DNA of 64,000 nucleotides from NCBI GenBank assembly GCA_026874595.1, contig CM049317.1, positions 53,219,618 to 53,283,617 on the forward strand, in the 5' to 3' direction. The DNA is from Sipunculus nudus (taxonomy: Eukaryota; Annelida; Sipuncula; Golfingiida; Sipunculidae). Each line of letters opens with the position of its first letter. Positions within the stretch are counted from its first letter, which is position 1. Under the pieces are notes generated by a model. The model was not told the DNA's origin, ran no database searches, and saw only the letters and a program-made list of their open reading frames with translations. The translations under genes and the position numbers were made by a program. Positions 1 through 13,560 of the stretch are shown one piece after another.

Positions 1-30
1 TATATATATATATATACACGTATATATATA
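1..30. repeat. TA microsatellite at window edge
   Basis: Alternating TA with one CACG interruption. The run continues into AT-rich sequence with no gene signal. Confidence 0.8.
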
Positions 31-226
31 CATTTTAAATATTTTATACATTATATAAATTTTATACATTTGTACACTTGATCCGTGCCTGCTATACTAT
101 CACACAGAAAATATATGTTGCCTATTTGAAGGTCATGCAACATAAGTATCCAGATAGGCCTGTTTCTAGAGTATACCACTTGCTGGGATTTTATTCAAAA
201 CACATTGCTAAGTCTCAGACAGCAGA

Positions 227-770
227 TTGATCAGTGAATGGTTTAACTTACAGACACATCAGGTATACCAACGAGCATTATTACCGAGGTCAAATGTTTT
301 CTTGATCCTTGTTAAGACTGGGAGGACCGTCTTCCGGCAGACTCAATTAGCTGAGGTTTTGCGAACAGCTAGGTGTCTGGAGGCGCTCTGTCAGACAGAC
401 CGGGATCCTGTCGCCGCCGTGGTTAGAATCGCAGGCGATCATGGACAGTCAGACATTACCTCTTTTACAGGGAACAGACGTTAAGGTTGTGTATATAAAT
501 GTAATGTTACCTGAGGGAAACGTTTCCAAAGTACCAACAGGCCACTTGACTGTACTATCTCTTACCATTAGTCTAGCAAGTCATTTTCAAAACATTCTAA
601 CCAAGCTAGCACTTGTCTATGGGTATGCTGCAAAATTTGGCATTCAGATGATAAAATTCCTTTTGTGAATGTCTTCTTAGTCAGCTGAGCATTATGACCC
701 ATGGGTCACTTGTTTAACACTGTCTTATCTAATTCTTAAACCATGTTTTTACATCAGCAGAGTTCCGTTT
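227..770. other. Non-coding flank, no convincing gene
   Basis: Two short overlapping plus-strand open frames (75-85 codons) lie here. Neither has recognisable motifs, and codon and base composition match the surrounding AT-rich DNA. I see nothing here to annotate as a gene. Confidence 0.5.
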
Positions 771-1088
771 CGGTTTGGGACTGCATGACAGGGCGGTAGC
801 ACTCGCTTCCTGTAATTTTTATTTTATATCCTGGTGTCACCCAGACGCGGTGACTACCGCTCCTGCAGATCCTGGAGGTGTTATCTCTCCATTGCTGGGT
901 TACAACACCGAGGACCCCACCCCAAAGATGCACTCTCATGTGAGTGATACACAGCCTTCCCATTATGCCTGCAGAGCGCTCTACCTGGGTTTGGACCGAG
1001 CGTAATAATCTCATCGCGCCTCGGCTGAGATTTGAACGAACGACCTCCCTGCTTTAGGTCCTATGCTCTACCCCTGAGCCACAGAAGG
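770..1088 (-). mobile_element. tRNA-derived SINE, copy 1
   Basis: Read on the minus strand, 1088 to 1013 is a tRNA-like head. It has an A-box-like TGGCTCAGGGGTAGAGC and a B-box-like GTTCAAATC, but the acceptor and anticodon stems pair poorly, so it is not a working tRNA. The body, 1010 to about 770, ends in a segment (gctaccgccctgt) that recurs in a second element at 16.4-16.5 kb. A tRNA head plus a shared tail in two dispersed places is the signature of a SINE. Exact ends and target-site duplications were not resolved. Confidence 0.6.
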
Positions 1089-1673
1089 CTGTCATCCTCC
1101 AGTTGTGTAGTACCATATTTAGAAAAAAAAACACAGTGTCAGCGGTATGTAGAAGTGATGGATAGTTTTCGATTTTTGTCTTCTCTTTGAAAAATAGATT
1201 TGAATCTTCATGATGAAATGTTGATATAATTCATCATCGATCTTTATTTCATGTTTTTCCTTCACGTTTGCAATATATCATAGCTCTTGTGCTTGACTGG
1301 CATGTACATTACATAATCGCATCTTACCAGCGCGATGCAGCCGGCCCAAGCTGATACAGCGGAATAAATCTCATTACAGGTTGTATTCACATTCTATCAA
1401 TCGTTTCACCTCTGTTCTTCAATCATTTAGTCTCTGGCTTAAAGGATATCTATGCTCTGGAGGCTCATTCTTTTTGGTAACTGGCTAATGCCAAAAATCA
1501 TGTATGTTTACGATTACCCTCACCCTGGAATTATAAGACTGATTAATTTAAATAGCATGCGTCACTACTTATCATAGGGTAATAAGTTTTTTTTTTTAGA
1601 AAAAAATGCGTTAAAATCAGTAAACTAGGCCTTTGACCAACCATTGTCTAATTGAGGACCTGAAGGGTCCAGA

Positions 1674-1674
<1 letters not shown>

Positions 1675-1731
<57 letters not shown>
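1675..1731. repeat. Compound TA/TG/TA microsatellite
   Basis: A (TA)n run, then (TG)n of about 14 units, then (TA)n again. The short ORF that crosses it is an artefact of the repeat. Confidence 0.9.
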
Positions 1732-3624
1732 TTATTTAAGCAAATGTTCTCGAGATTCATATTATATTACCCAACGCTACCAACACGTTCTGCCCAGCCT
1801 TCAACCTAATTTTTTTTCATCGTGTGATTATTATATGCTGCTAGTATTGTCGCTGAAATATTGCCCAGCCAAGATGCACACATTCTTCGCCCTCCTTCGA
1901 TATATAACTTTGGCAACGGTTGCATAAAACCGGTGCATAATATTATTTTTGGTTGCGGGTTACACTTCCCCTTGATACCCTGCTTTGTTTGTCGGCTGGT
2001 AAATTAACGAGAAGAGTTATAAAGGAGCATTTGATGATTTATTTGTTTTTGTAAAGTTACTCCCATGATTTGTCCCCTTACATTTTCTGATAAAAGAAGA
2101 CCCATTGCGAGAGGGATAACACATCTAGTGTTTTAAATATTAACTCGTGCCTTCCTTCATTATAAGTTTTGAAAGTTTAGAACCAAATGAATGATACTGT
2201 AAATGCTGTCCTTAGCACATTCTATGACCTTTGTGTATCTACGCTGAAAGCCGGCCTGATGTGAGTATCCCTGACACGTTTAATGACCATCCAATATGTG
2301 TCGGTAGATGTAGTTTCTATAAATAAATCATCCATGGCCCCCTAAGCCAATTAAGGACCATACACTATCAACATCTACAGTTTCTCGGCCTCAGCGATAT
2401 TATTTTTTTGCAATTTACTTAAAACATATGCTTTCATGCAGAATTATTCGGTCACTGTCTAGACAAAATATAAAACCGAAATGTCATCAAATATGCCTTG
2501 TCTTCTTGAACTTATAATGTGGCCTCTGTAGACATACTAACCGAACGCGGCTTCGAAATATACGAGGACCCAGTCACCTGCGAGGTAAGAAACACGTCCG
2601 GTAATTCCAGGGTATTGGCTCGTATAAATGCCCACAGGCCTTTTGTGTTTCGAATGCCTGGTAAACGCCAAAAAAGGTAAATCGACATTAAGTGTGCTTG
2701 CACGGTAGAGGAACAAACTTATCTATACATTTGTCAGTGAGAGACAGTCTTTACAAAAACAATGTAATCTATAAGATGCAGACATTCTGGCATAGAACAA
2801 TCCCTTTCGGTGTGTTTTTGTATGCACTGTGTGTTATTGTACTCTCTGTTCCCAACTGTATAGCGTTAACTCCTAAGCTTCTAGTTTATACAAAACATGT
2901 ACAATATAAAAGAAAATACGACAAAGAATGTCTTACAAATAGACACATTGCATTATTTTGTGTTTTGAATTTCTTGTTTAAACTATTGTAAGAGCTAATT
3001 CCTGGTAATAAAAGCCATGTTGAATTATATGTTGTTATATCTGGCAACTCTGTTTTCAGATCACCATGTGAAGTCACTGTTTCAACCGCACCATTTTCAC
3101 AATGTGACAACAAAGTAAAACCGTACTTATATGGTGAAGTCTTTAGTGTACATAATTTTTTTAATGGCTTAGGTTACAATTAATTCAATGTAATACATAT
3201 CATGTAAACGTACCCATTGGGTCTTTAATTCTCCCACATGTCCATCATTCTCCTGCTAAAGTCATGTTGCATTTTTGATAAAGATATCATGTGTTCAATA
3301 CCATAACACATCACGGTGAGATAACAGTGTTTGTTTGACAGGAATACGAAAGAAACACCAATAGAATTGTTCTATATATCCCTTCAAATGTCACAGCAGT
3401 TAAAATCCGTAAATTAACTATTGATCTGTGTTTTCATGTCTTAACCAATTTATGTCATCAGCCTATCAAATTCAAAGCCTTGTCCCGTTTGATTTATCAT
3501 CCTACTCTGTAACAACTCTGTTAATTTTTACATTTCATGTCGAGGGAGAACAATACGTTGTTGTTCTGTCCTTATGGGAAAATAGCCTATTAAATATTAT
3601 CTTTTGACCTTCGTTTCGGTTACC

Positions 3625-3765
3625 CTTAGGCTTCCAGTGTACCGTTTTCCCGTGTGGGAAGAACAGTTTGTTGACCGAGAAAACCAGTCTCGGAGGAATG
3701 TGATTGATATTTCCCCGAGCAAAAGAGTCGAGAAGCACGGTCATACAATAAGGGTTATCACATAC
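3625..3765 (-). pseudogene. Exon-like block conserved between repeat copies (copy 1)
   Basis: On the minus strand the block starts after an acceptor-like 'gaactgtggcag' and ends at a GTAA donor-like site, giving about 141 bases. It is open in one frame and shares protein-level similarity with 12612-12753: LLDS-ARxNxNHIP-RLV-xVNKLF-HGxTxHW, with many differences conservative or silent. It may be an exon of a tandemly duplicated, now decaying host gene. I do not recognise the family, and no other exon was found. Confidence 0.35.
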
Positions 3766-4382
3766 TGCCACAGTTCCAGGAAATTCCTAGAAGGCGTTCA
3801 CCTTGGCACGAAAACGTGTACATGAGCCGTATGTGTACTTGATTCAGGAATATTCTTTTTCTATAATCAAGTGAAGATATTATACTTGTCGATCTGAATA
3901 CAGGGAAGAAGTTGTAAGGCTTCAAGTTCACTTTCATTCCAGCCATTTTTTATTTCATTACAGACAGCATTATTAAGTCTTGGTCTATAACAACTAGATG
4001 CTGCATTGTAAAATCCACGATTCTATAAGTTGCACATTTTTATTACCCTGAAATGAAAAAGAATACGTTTTTGGAAAAAGAATACATTTTGAGTGAGATT
4101 TTTTCCTCCAAAAAGCAACCTTGTACGACGTCATTATTGCTGGAGTAATGACAATATAATATCTATAACGATTGTAAATAGAAGCCATCAACTGTGAAAA
4201 ACTATTCGAGAATTTTATATGATTATATATAGCAAAGTGAAAGTTAATGAAAGATAGTTTTATCAGTTGAAGCTCAAATGACTAAACGAAAAACGATGGT
4301 TGTAGTTGTGCATTGATGGTAGTCTTGGGTATGTTAACTGTTTCAGGTGCTCTTTTATTGTGTAAAGGGGCGTAACTCATGT

Positions 4383-5075
4383 TGTGACACCCTCGCTGGG
4401 CCGTTTGTTACATTCGCAGTTTAATCCGTACTGGTTGAACTCTTGTTGTCATGCTAGCCTTGGGCTTTCTCGCCTGGTCACGTGTGGACCCTGGTATGTA
4501 GAGACACACACAGCGATGTTCTTTTAGATGATTCTTGTAACGCGTGTTTACTGTGTTGTGTAAGGTCTTTCAGACTGTTCGAGAAGTGGCAAATTCTCGG
4601 CTTGGGGTGAAGAGTATATAAAGGGGCTGTGTTTTAGAGCCGAGAGAGAGAGAGAGAGCAGAGAAGATTTCCAGCGGAAGCAGAAACATGTGTGTCAGTT
4701 TCTGGGACCTTATCCGACGAGTGCGGCAATTATAGATGTTCTTCAGCCTTTCTCCTGGATTTTGTGCATTTGGACTTCAGTTTACTTTCTGGATTGTTAC
4801 AAGAGCTTTCCACTGGACTATCATTCTCTGAGAGTATACATTTAAAGAACTTATCGTTGTGACGGTGGTGGTATCCAGGTACTGTGCACTTTGTGTATTT
4901 TACTGCGTGATTGTATTGATTTGTTGTTATACCGCTGTTTTACTGTATAATTGTATTGATTTAGTGTATTGAAATGTTAGGGTTGTATTAAGAATAAATT
5001 ATGGTTCTTTGTTAACAAAAAACCACTGGCTTCATTATTCATTCCCCTAGATATTTCACGCTGCCTAGTGTTACA
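4383..5075 (+). mobile_element. Solo LTR of a retrotransposon
   Basis: The element begins TGTGACAC and ends GTGTTACA, an imperfect terminal inverted repeat with TG...CA ends. Inside, in the right order for an LTR, are a TATA box (GTATATAAAGG, about 4615), a GA-rich tract just downstream, and a polyadenylation signal AATAAA (about 4992). No internal gag-pol region or primer-binding site follows, so it is a solo LTR about 693 bases long. Flanking 5-base sequences do not match, so the target-site duplication is missing or has decayed, or the ends are off by a few bases. The superfamily was not determined. Confidence 0.7.
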
Positions 5076-6124
5076 GAATCTGATTTTTTTTATCTTCTTT
5101 GCAAAATGTGTGTTCATCGCGCATATATGATCTGTTTATATTAGGTTCCATAACATAACAAAATCAAGTATGTCGTTGAAGGCTCTTACACACAAAAATG
5201 TGCAGTGTTGAATGTTTATCCTGAGCTTTGCTGATTGTCATGATTGTCAGATCTGGTCGGAAACTGACAACGCTCCCAAATAAAAGGCAGGTTTACATTT
5301 ATTTGAGCACGTTTGTGCAAAGAAATAATTTCAGCCTTTCTTCTTAGCTTTGTTTTTACAAATAAATTTACGGTACAAGTAAATGCGGATCCTGCAGAAA
5401 AGTTGTAGATGGTTAGGGTAAAATAGTATGTACAATCTATTAAAATTCGATGGGAACCAGAATCACCATAATGTATTTTTTATTTTCCATTATGACAGAG
5501 GACCCTTATACCGGTCGCCGATTTGAATGCATTTGTTCTGCTATTCACCAGATTAACCCGGGTTGCTGAAGCCTGACAGCACATGACCGATAAGGAGATA
5601 CTGGCTGAGCTTTAACATTATGGGCACCTCGACTACAGAATCTAGCTCCCTTCGCCAAGCGGGTACGAGTTCATTCCCGTTCGTTTGTGTGTGTGTGTTT
5701 GTCAGTGTGTGTGTGTTTGTTCATGAAATAACTCCTGCAATCACAAACGGAATCCAATGAAACTTTCAGTGCACCTCGGGAATGTGTCAATAGAGATTCG
5801 ATTAAATTTTAGTGTAAATGTGCCTCATGAAACGGGTCCAGGAACTACTTTTGGAATCTGCACAAACGTGCGGTCTTTTAAGTACGAATGAACCTGATTG
5901 TATGGGCCGAAAAAGATAATACAAACACCTTTTTGTAGCATCCAACAATAAGGAATACACACATGGTGGAGGCCTGCATTCCTAAGAATGCACGTTTCTA
6001 GTTTATTAATAGAATCCCTACCAGATTAAAGGCGTACTCGCGACAACCGTTTACATTTATTTCTGTCACTAGTGAGGTGAGCCCACGTTATGAAGTGTGA
6101 CATTGTTTATACATTTCCAATATT

Positions 6125-9100
6125 ACCTAGCTCTTGTGCTGGACTGGCATGTCAATTAATTAACCGCATATAATCGACATGAAGCAGCTGATTTAAGGGA
6201 ATAAATCTCATTACAGGTTATATTCACATTATATCAATAATTTCTCATTTGTACTTCTCCCGCCCTCTCAAAAGATAATTATGCTCCAGAGGATATAAAA
6301 AATATCATGAACGTTACTCTCACCCTGGTCACTGATGTGTGTTTTCTCCACTAAAAAGCATTAACCGACCGTTCGTGGACCGAGGTAATCAGTACCCATT
6401 GGAGTGTCAATATTAAGCATGGAGACCGCCCTTGAGGTCTAATTGTTGAGCACAAGACCGAAAGCTGGGAAAATTAGAATCCAAAAAGTTTAATCCAAAA
6501 TCCTGGATGAAACATATGAACTCGATATGAACTGAACCGCTTTCTTCGACAATCAATTAGCTAAACATATAGAGTCAATGATGTTACTCAGGTTGTGCCT
6601 AATTACTTAAACTTTAATCATTTGGATATTCAATGAGCACCTTCCATCTCAAATACATATGAACGTTAGAACCTTAATTGCCAGTGTAATTTGTTTTGTT
6701 CGTCGCGTTCCATTCCGCGAAAATTCATTTAGTGGCAAGCAAAATCGTAAAAGCATGCCCAAAATATGAACGTTCTTCTCATTCTCTGTCCCTTTTGACA
6801 AAGACCCTGCATAAAAGTGAAAAAAAAACCTGTTTAAAAGTATATTGACTATTTGATTAATCTCCATTTAGATCTTGTCACTTTAATGACCCTTATTAAG
6901 TATCAAGTGCGCTGAAATCCCCATCGAAGGATATGCACTAATGCTTTCAGGAGCATATCTGTCAGGCCTGCCTTGGTTTTTTGCCATGAGTAGTCCGTCA
7001 TGCTTTTTTTAATTAATCGCTTTGGCGTTGTCTCTCGATCTGTTGGCACCTGTTGGCACAATTACACTGATCTTGTTTGTGAGTTTGAGCCCCATGAGCG
7101 GATTTTTTTTTATGGAATTACGGAAACGGAATGTATAAAATTTGGAATTTCTTTCGCATGTATTTTCTTGAGCAACCGTTTGAGCAATTGCCCTTATTTG
7201 ATACTGGTTTATGAGAGAGGATATGGTACATTTATTCCGAAATCAATACTATTCCAATATACCTAGCAGGCAGCCGCTATTTTGGAATTTCTCTGGAAGG
7301 CATTACCCCATGATCCGTTTGAGCAATCGCCGTCTTGTAATATAGATCGAGCTCTGACGCGTTCAACTAATTTTTATTAACTCAAGTAAATATTCTCATA
7401 TTCTGTCGTGGCTGAAAATTGTCTGACAGTAGCTTTCTACGACATTCTTCCCTATAAAGCTTTGGCAACGTTTGGAGAAAAACCTTCGAATAATATTATA
7501 AATTTTTGTCAGTAAATATTTGACAATGTTTAGAATACAATCCAAAGAATTATATCTCCGTCGGGTTACTGGTTATACTTTCCACTTGATTACCTGGTTG
7601 GTTTGTTGGCTAGTAAATTAACGTGAACAGCTATGAACGAGCATTTGATTATTTCTTTTGGGAAGTTACTCCTGTGGACGTGGACTGTCCCCCTCACATG
7701 ATCTGAGCAAACAAGACCCATGTGTAGAGGTTTATATACAGGCTTCAACGACTAATCTACAGACTTTCATACAGACTTATTCGGTCACTCTCTACACTAA
7801 CAGACCTGTCAGATAAAAAAATTGGTGGGTAATATATCGGAATTCAATGTCTTCTTGACGCAAGAAGTGACCTCTAGACAATATAAGCAAATGTATTTTT
7901 GGGACCAAACGGGGACCCTTTTCTCCACCGGGGTTAGGATCAAGGACAATTATTCGAGGGTATTGCCATATTTATCCGTCCATAGGCTTTTGTTTTCCGG
8001 CCTTAGACTATGTATGCAGCCGATAAAAATGTAAATCGACATCAAATGAACATGCATGGTAAGGAAGCAATGTTGTCTACACATTTGTCGCCCATATCCA
8101 GAAGTGGGAGTCCTTAAAAGACAATGAAACCAGATAGATATAGACATTTGTGCATAGACACATCTGTTCAGTATTACTGTTTTGAAAGCATTGTGATAGT
8201 AATGCAGGGCAAATTTTATCTTTTTTCTCAACAAGTAGCGTTAATTTGTTAGCTTCCAGATACAGCCATAAAGGGTTAGTAATTAGTTCAAATTTGTACA
8301 ATATGAAAAAAAAAAACCAAGAAAAATGTCTTACAAAAAGACACGTTGCATAATTTATTTTGCGCGTTCATTTCATTAGAAAAAGTATGGTGTTGTTTCG
8401 GAGAACTCTACAAGAATTTCATATTTCGACATGGGCATAGAAAAATTAAAAGAATATATTTTACAATCCGTTTAATAATATGTATTAGCAATACATTTAA
8501 ACACTAGGGATTTACGGTAAAGCAAAACATGATTTCATGTGCTTGATAGTAAACGTCTTGGAAAAACAAACATTAAATGAACCATACCAGAATGCTGCCT
8601 TTTTATTTAACTGTGCTCAAAACAAGTCTACTCGGAAGAAGTATGCCTGTTTATAAATTATTACATGTACCATGAATGCAAACATCATATACCGTATCTT
8701 ACATCTTTCTCTTATCTTTCAATTCACAAGCAGTGGCTCTCATACAATTAAAAATTAAAATATATATTCTGGTCAATTTGAGTGTCATAATCTACAACAT
8801 TTTAAGCAGTTTTTTTTTGTTTATGAATAATGTCCATTAATAATGTAATCAACAGTAATTATCATTAACTTAACCTGTAATCTTATATGCATTGTGGTTC
8901 GGGCACGACGCTTATCATTGCCTTTGGGCAAATATTGTACTTTATGTAACTGAAATGTTCCTATTTTTAATCATTATTATGTATCAATTTCTAATCTAAA
9001 ATATTACATCGTAAGAGACAATTCCTAGTAATAAAGGCTATGTGCACTGGTACAAGCCAGTGAATATAGTGTTGCATTATAATGTTCTTTATGGCATTAT

Positions 9101-9260
9101 AATGTTCTTTATGGCCAAACATATCACCATGTTAAGTCACTGCATTTAATGCACCGATGAACTTATGCCCATTGTGATGGATGTATTAAAATCATATTCA
9201 AACATGATTCTTCATCCCCTTCAACCATTTGTTACTTAACTTTTATAATGATATCACATA
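6125..9260. repeat. Diverged large repeat unit, copy 2
   Basis: Starts at 'agctcttgtgctggactggcatgt' (about 6128), like copy 1. It continues with blocks matching 'taaattaacgtgaacag' (about 7614), the 'gaccaaacggggaccc' region, 'atgtcttacaaaaagacacg' (about 8327) and 'ttcctagtaataaaggc' (about 9025). Part of this copy near 9150-9280 also matches copy 5 at 24.2-24.3 kb. No intact ORF is supported. Confidence 0.55.
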
Positions 9261-9589
9261 CAGAATAGATCCTCGGGAAATAGATAGTATATTTTGCCAG
9301 ACAATTCATATTGCCGGGGAAAATTTTGATAAGGTTTCATGATAAGAGGACTATTTTTCGAAATGCCTCTTCATTTATGTTCAATGTGGAGCTGATTTGC
9401 TGATACTTCTGCTGGGAACACGACGGTGTATAAAATGCCAGAGCTCATGCAATTCAGTGTGACTATTGTGGGGTTCTTGAGACTTAAGTCTATTATATAT
9501 TTTATATATCGTTACCTCCTTGACCCTATCCAAAATATGCCAATATCCACATCGACATTTCTTCTAGGAGCTGTAACGCCTGCCTAGAT

Positions 9590-12500
9590 TTATTTCCCTG
9601 CAGTTAGCAGAATCCCTGTCCAGCCTTCGGTCCGTCATGCTCTTCCTTTCAATTCATTTTTCCCGATCTCTTGGCACAATTACCCTGAATTAGTTTAAGC
9701 CCCATAAGAAGATGTTCTCTATGTAATAACGGAATCAAAAGGTGTCCAATTTGGAATTTCTTTCACGCGTATTTTCTGGAGCAACCGGACGAGCAATTGC
9801 CTTCATTTATGTGAGAGGATATGGTACATCTATTTCTAAGCCATCACTAGCTTTCATGGAATTTTTTTCACATAAATTACTCCTAATCCGTTTAAGCAAT
9901 CGGTAAATGTGTATTTTAGAGTTTTTAAGGACCTATTTTACAACTTTAAAGGAAATTATAAACCACATTATTATTCTATAATATGGTGGGGAAATAAGGG
10001 TTTTATAGTGAAAGGTTTTGTTGAGAGTCATTGTGTCTCCTAAAATGCCACGATTTACACATTTTGATCTTTCGCCATAACGTTATTCATGACGTTGATG
10101 ACATCGCAAAGAACACGTTGAATGTTGCAAGCTATATCTGAGCATTTCTGGTCATTACATATCAAATATTTTAGTCATGAAGCTCATTGTTTTGTATAAG
10201 TTTACATTTTTCTTTATTATAAGGTAATTAAATTGTGGAAATAATGTGTTAAAGAAAGCAAAGTAAGCCTTTGAAAATGCAATCGCTGTGTTTGATTTAG
10301 AGGTTTCACTGAGGACGTTTAGGGTGTCTTATGTTATTTTTATTTAAACAGATGTTCTCGAGCTTACAATTGTATAACATAAAGCTACTAACAAGTTCTG
10401 CCCTACCTTCCTCCTGATGTTTTACATCACGTGATGATTATATACTGACAGTATTGTCGCGGCTCAAATATTGCCCAGCAGTGGTGCATACGTCCTACCC
10501 CCTCCTTCGGTATATAACTTTGGCAACGTTTGGAATTAACCCTTGCATAATATTGTTATTTTATGTTACTGATGATTTATTTTTACTTTTGAAAATTTAC
10601 TCCCGTGGTTCGTCCCCCTTACACTTTCTGAGCAAAGAAGGCCCATTGGGAGAGGTATAAATACAGGCTCTGATGACACATCTAGTGTTTTAAATATTCA
10701 CCCGTGTCTCCCTTCATTATACGTATTGAACATTTAAAACCAAATGAGTGTTACTGTAAATGCTATCCTTAGCACATTCTATGACCTCTGTGTATCTACG
10801 CTGATAGCTGACCTGATATGATTATCTCTGACACGTTTAAGTACATCCAAGATGTGTCGGTAGATGTAGTTTCTGCAAGTAAAATCATACATGGCACCCA
10901 TAACCAATAAAGGACCATGAGTTATCTACATATAAAATATCTGGGCCTCAGCTATATTATTCTTTCGCAATTTACTTAAAACATAAGAGTTCATGCAGAA
11001 ATATTTGGTTACTGTCTTGATTTTAGATATTACACTGGAATGTATGATTTATGCGGTCACTGTCTTCTTGAACAAAGAATGTGGCCTCGACAGACGCACA
11101 TACTGAACGCGGTTTTGGAATAAACAAGGACCCTACCACCCTGAATTACGTGCCGGTGATTCCCGGGTATTGGCTCGGATATATGTCAATCGGTGTTTGT
11201 CTTTCGACTAGCAACTATCTGGGAAACCTATAAAAACGGACACCGACATCAAATGCACATGCATGGTAGAAGACCAAATGTATCTATACATCTGTCGAAC
11301 AAATCCGTGAAAGGCAGTCTTTTAATAAAAAAAATCTAATCTATAAGATACATATATGTTTGCATAGACATATTTCTTTCGATGTAAGCGAAAGGTTTTG
11401 TATAAACTGTAGCGGAAGTGTCAGTGTTACCTCTATTTCTGAATGTATAGCGTTAATTTGTAAGGTCCAAATGTCTTGTTTAAAATAGATCCTTCATAAT
11501 TAGTTCTTCATTAACCATGGTTATATGGTGTGTTCTTGATTAACACAGAACACATTTAAAAATAAGTAAGAACACTTTTAATAAGACCACGGGCCACGTG
11601 ACGTCTTATTTCTATCAAAGACTATGTTTATTATGATCCAGCGTAAGACAATTATTCAGACCTCTCCTTCTTAACAGTGACTTAAGCGCTATCACTTTTA
11701 ACAGCTAACATGTTGTGGTGAATAAACTCTCTCAGTTTAACTTTATTCATAAGTATTTATCATGCTATCCTCAAATAGATATTATTAAAATGGTCAAATC
11801 GTTATTGAATCCCCCAGGGCTGTCAGTGGCTGATATATTAAAATTTATTGTCGTTATTATGTCTTATTTAAACCACATTAAGAGATAAATCGTAGAAATA
11901 AAAGCCGTGTACACGTAACGCGCCAGTAAACGTCATGCTGTATTATGTTGTTATACCTGGTCACTCTCTTATCAGATCACCATGTGAAAGCAATGTTTAA
12001 ACTTCACCATGTTGACATAATCCTGACAACAAAGTAAAAACGTCCTTTTATGGTGAGGTCTTTTTTGTCCGGGGTTACAATTAATGCAGTGTAATACATA
12101 CCGTGTTAAATTACCTATTGAGTGTGTGTGGTATTACTTCTCCCACATATCCATCATTCTCCTGCTAAAATCATTTTGCAATTTTGATAACAAAATCATG
12201 TGTAAAATGCAATCACACATCGCACTGAGAATTTTTTTTTAGAAATTTAGAAAGTTATTTTCCTTTAAATGTCACAGCAGTTAAACATTAGTAAATTCAC
12301 AATTGATCTGCGTTTTTGTGTCTTAACCAATTTATTGAAAATTCAAAACTTTCTCCGTTTAATTTGTCATCCTACTTTATAACAGCTTTGCCAATTTTTA
12401 CAATATGTGTTGTACAACTGACGAGTAAACGAAATGATTGTACTTTCATATAAGTGGGAACAAATTGCTCTAGCTGGTTCTGAGGAAGAAATCTCATTTC

Positions 12501-13560
12501 AAGTATAAAAGCTTATGACTAGTTTCTCATTCTACATTTTCATCTGAGGGAAGAACAATATTTTGTTCTCTCCTTATTGGAAAAATCATCTTTGACCTTC
12601 CTTTCGCTTACCTTCACGCAGCCAGTGTATCGTTTCACCGTGCAGTAAGAACAGTTTGTTGACCGGAATAACCAGTCTCTGAGGAATATGGTTAACATTT
12701 CTCCGAGCCAAGGAATCGAGAAGCACGGTCATGACTATGTGGGTTATCAAATGCTGCGACAGTTCGAGAAATTTCCTAGAAGTCATTCACCTTGGTACGA
12801 TAACGTTTTTGTCCGTAGCCTTATGGACATTAAAAATGTACATCAACATGCAGCCCGAAGTCGCTCTCACTTTATCCAAATTCTACAACGCATTATGTAA
12901 ACTGGATTCAGGATTTTTTTCGGTAAAGTTTTCAAGTTAAAATATTTTACATGTCGAACTGAATTAGAGGAGGAAGTTGAAGGTCTTATGATAGAATTAT
13001 CTTGCTAAACTTATACTACAATCTACCAGGTTCACTTTCATTGCAGCCACATTATTTTACAGGCAGTATTATTAAAGTCGTGTTGTATCACAAATATAGA
13101 TGCTACCGTAAAAAATCCACGCTTCTATAAGATAAAAAGTTTTATAATGGACCGGTACGAACTAAATTTCGCATGTTTTTATTATCCCGGAAAACTGACA
13201 ACGCTCTCTCCCAAGTCAAAGGTAGGTTTACATTTTTTATGCAAGTTTGTCTCAAATCAAGAATTTCAACCTTTCTCCGTTGATTTGTAATGCAGTAAAA
13301 TTACGATAAAAATATATGCGGATTCTGCAGAAAATGTGTAGAGAGCTAGGATGAAAACCGTATGAACCATCCATTAAAAATTTTGAGGAAACCAGAATAA
13401 CATTATATAATTTTGAATACCATAATGACAGAGGACCCGTTTATAGGCCGCCAATTCATATGTATTTGTTCTGCTATTCGCCAGTTTAACCCGGGTTACT
13501 TAAGCGTGACAGTGTTCATACATGTATGTAGAGTGTACCCATGAACAGATGGCCGATCAG
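9590..13560. repeat. Diverged large repeat unit, copy 3
   Basis: Lacks the first few hundred bases of the unit but carries the rest in order. It has the 'caattaccctgaatt' block (about 9680), the 'ttggcaacgtttgg' block (about 10520), 'gatgtgtcggtagatgtag' (about 10850), 'ataaaagccgtgtacac' (about 11900), the exon-like block at 12612-12753 and 'ttaacccgggtta' (about 13485). It is the most complete copy for the right-hand part of the unit. Confidence 0.6.
12612..12753 (-). pseudogene. Exon-like block conserved between repeat copies (copy 3)
   Basis: Counterpart of 3625-3765 with nearly the same length (142 bases). It has an acceptor-like 'gaactgtcgcag' before it and a good donor GAAG|GTAAGC after it, on the minus strand. 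The reading frame is open throughout and similar in protein to copy 1. Retained frame, splice-like ends and equal length in two old copies suggest former or present coding use. More degenerate copies lie near 18.78-18.91 kb and 23.43-23.55 kb. Confidence 0.35.

Larger units (their letters stand above)
1280..5600. repeat. Diverged large repeat unit, copy 1
   Basis: Landmarks recur in the same order in later copies. Examples are the start 'cttgtgcttgactggcatgt' (about 1286), the 'ttggcaacg' block (about 1907), 'gtgtcggtagatgtag' (about 2297), 'gaatgtcttacaaat' (about 2926), the 'gttgaccgag' block (about 3670) and 'ttaacccgggtt' (about 5552). Identity is low and interrupted by indels, so duplication is old. 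A solo LTR sits inside this copy. No intact gene is seen apart from a conserved exon-like block at 3625-3765. Confidence 0.6.

Noticed and set aside
1013-1088. Functional tRNA gene
   Set aside because: A and B boxes are present but acceptor and anticodon stems do not pair; fits a SINE head.
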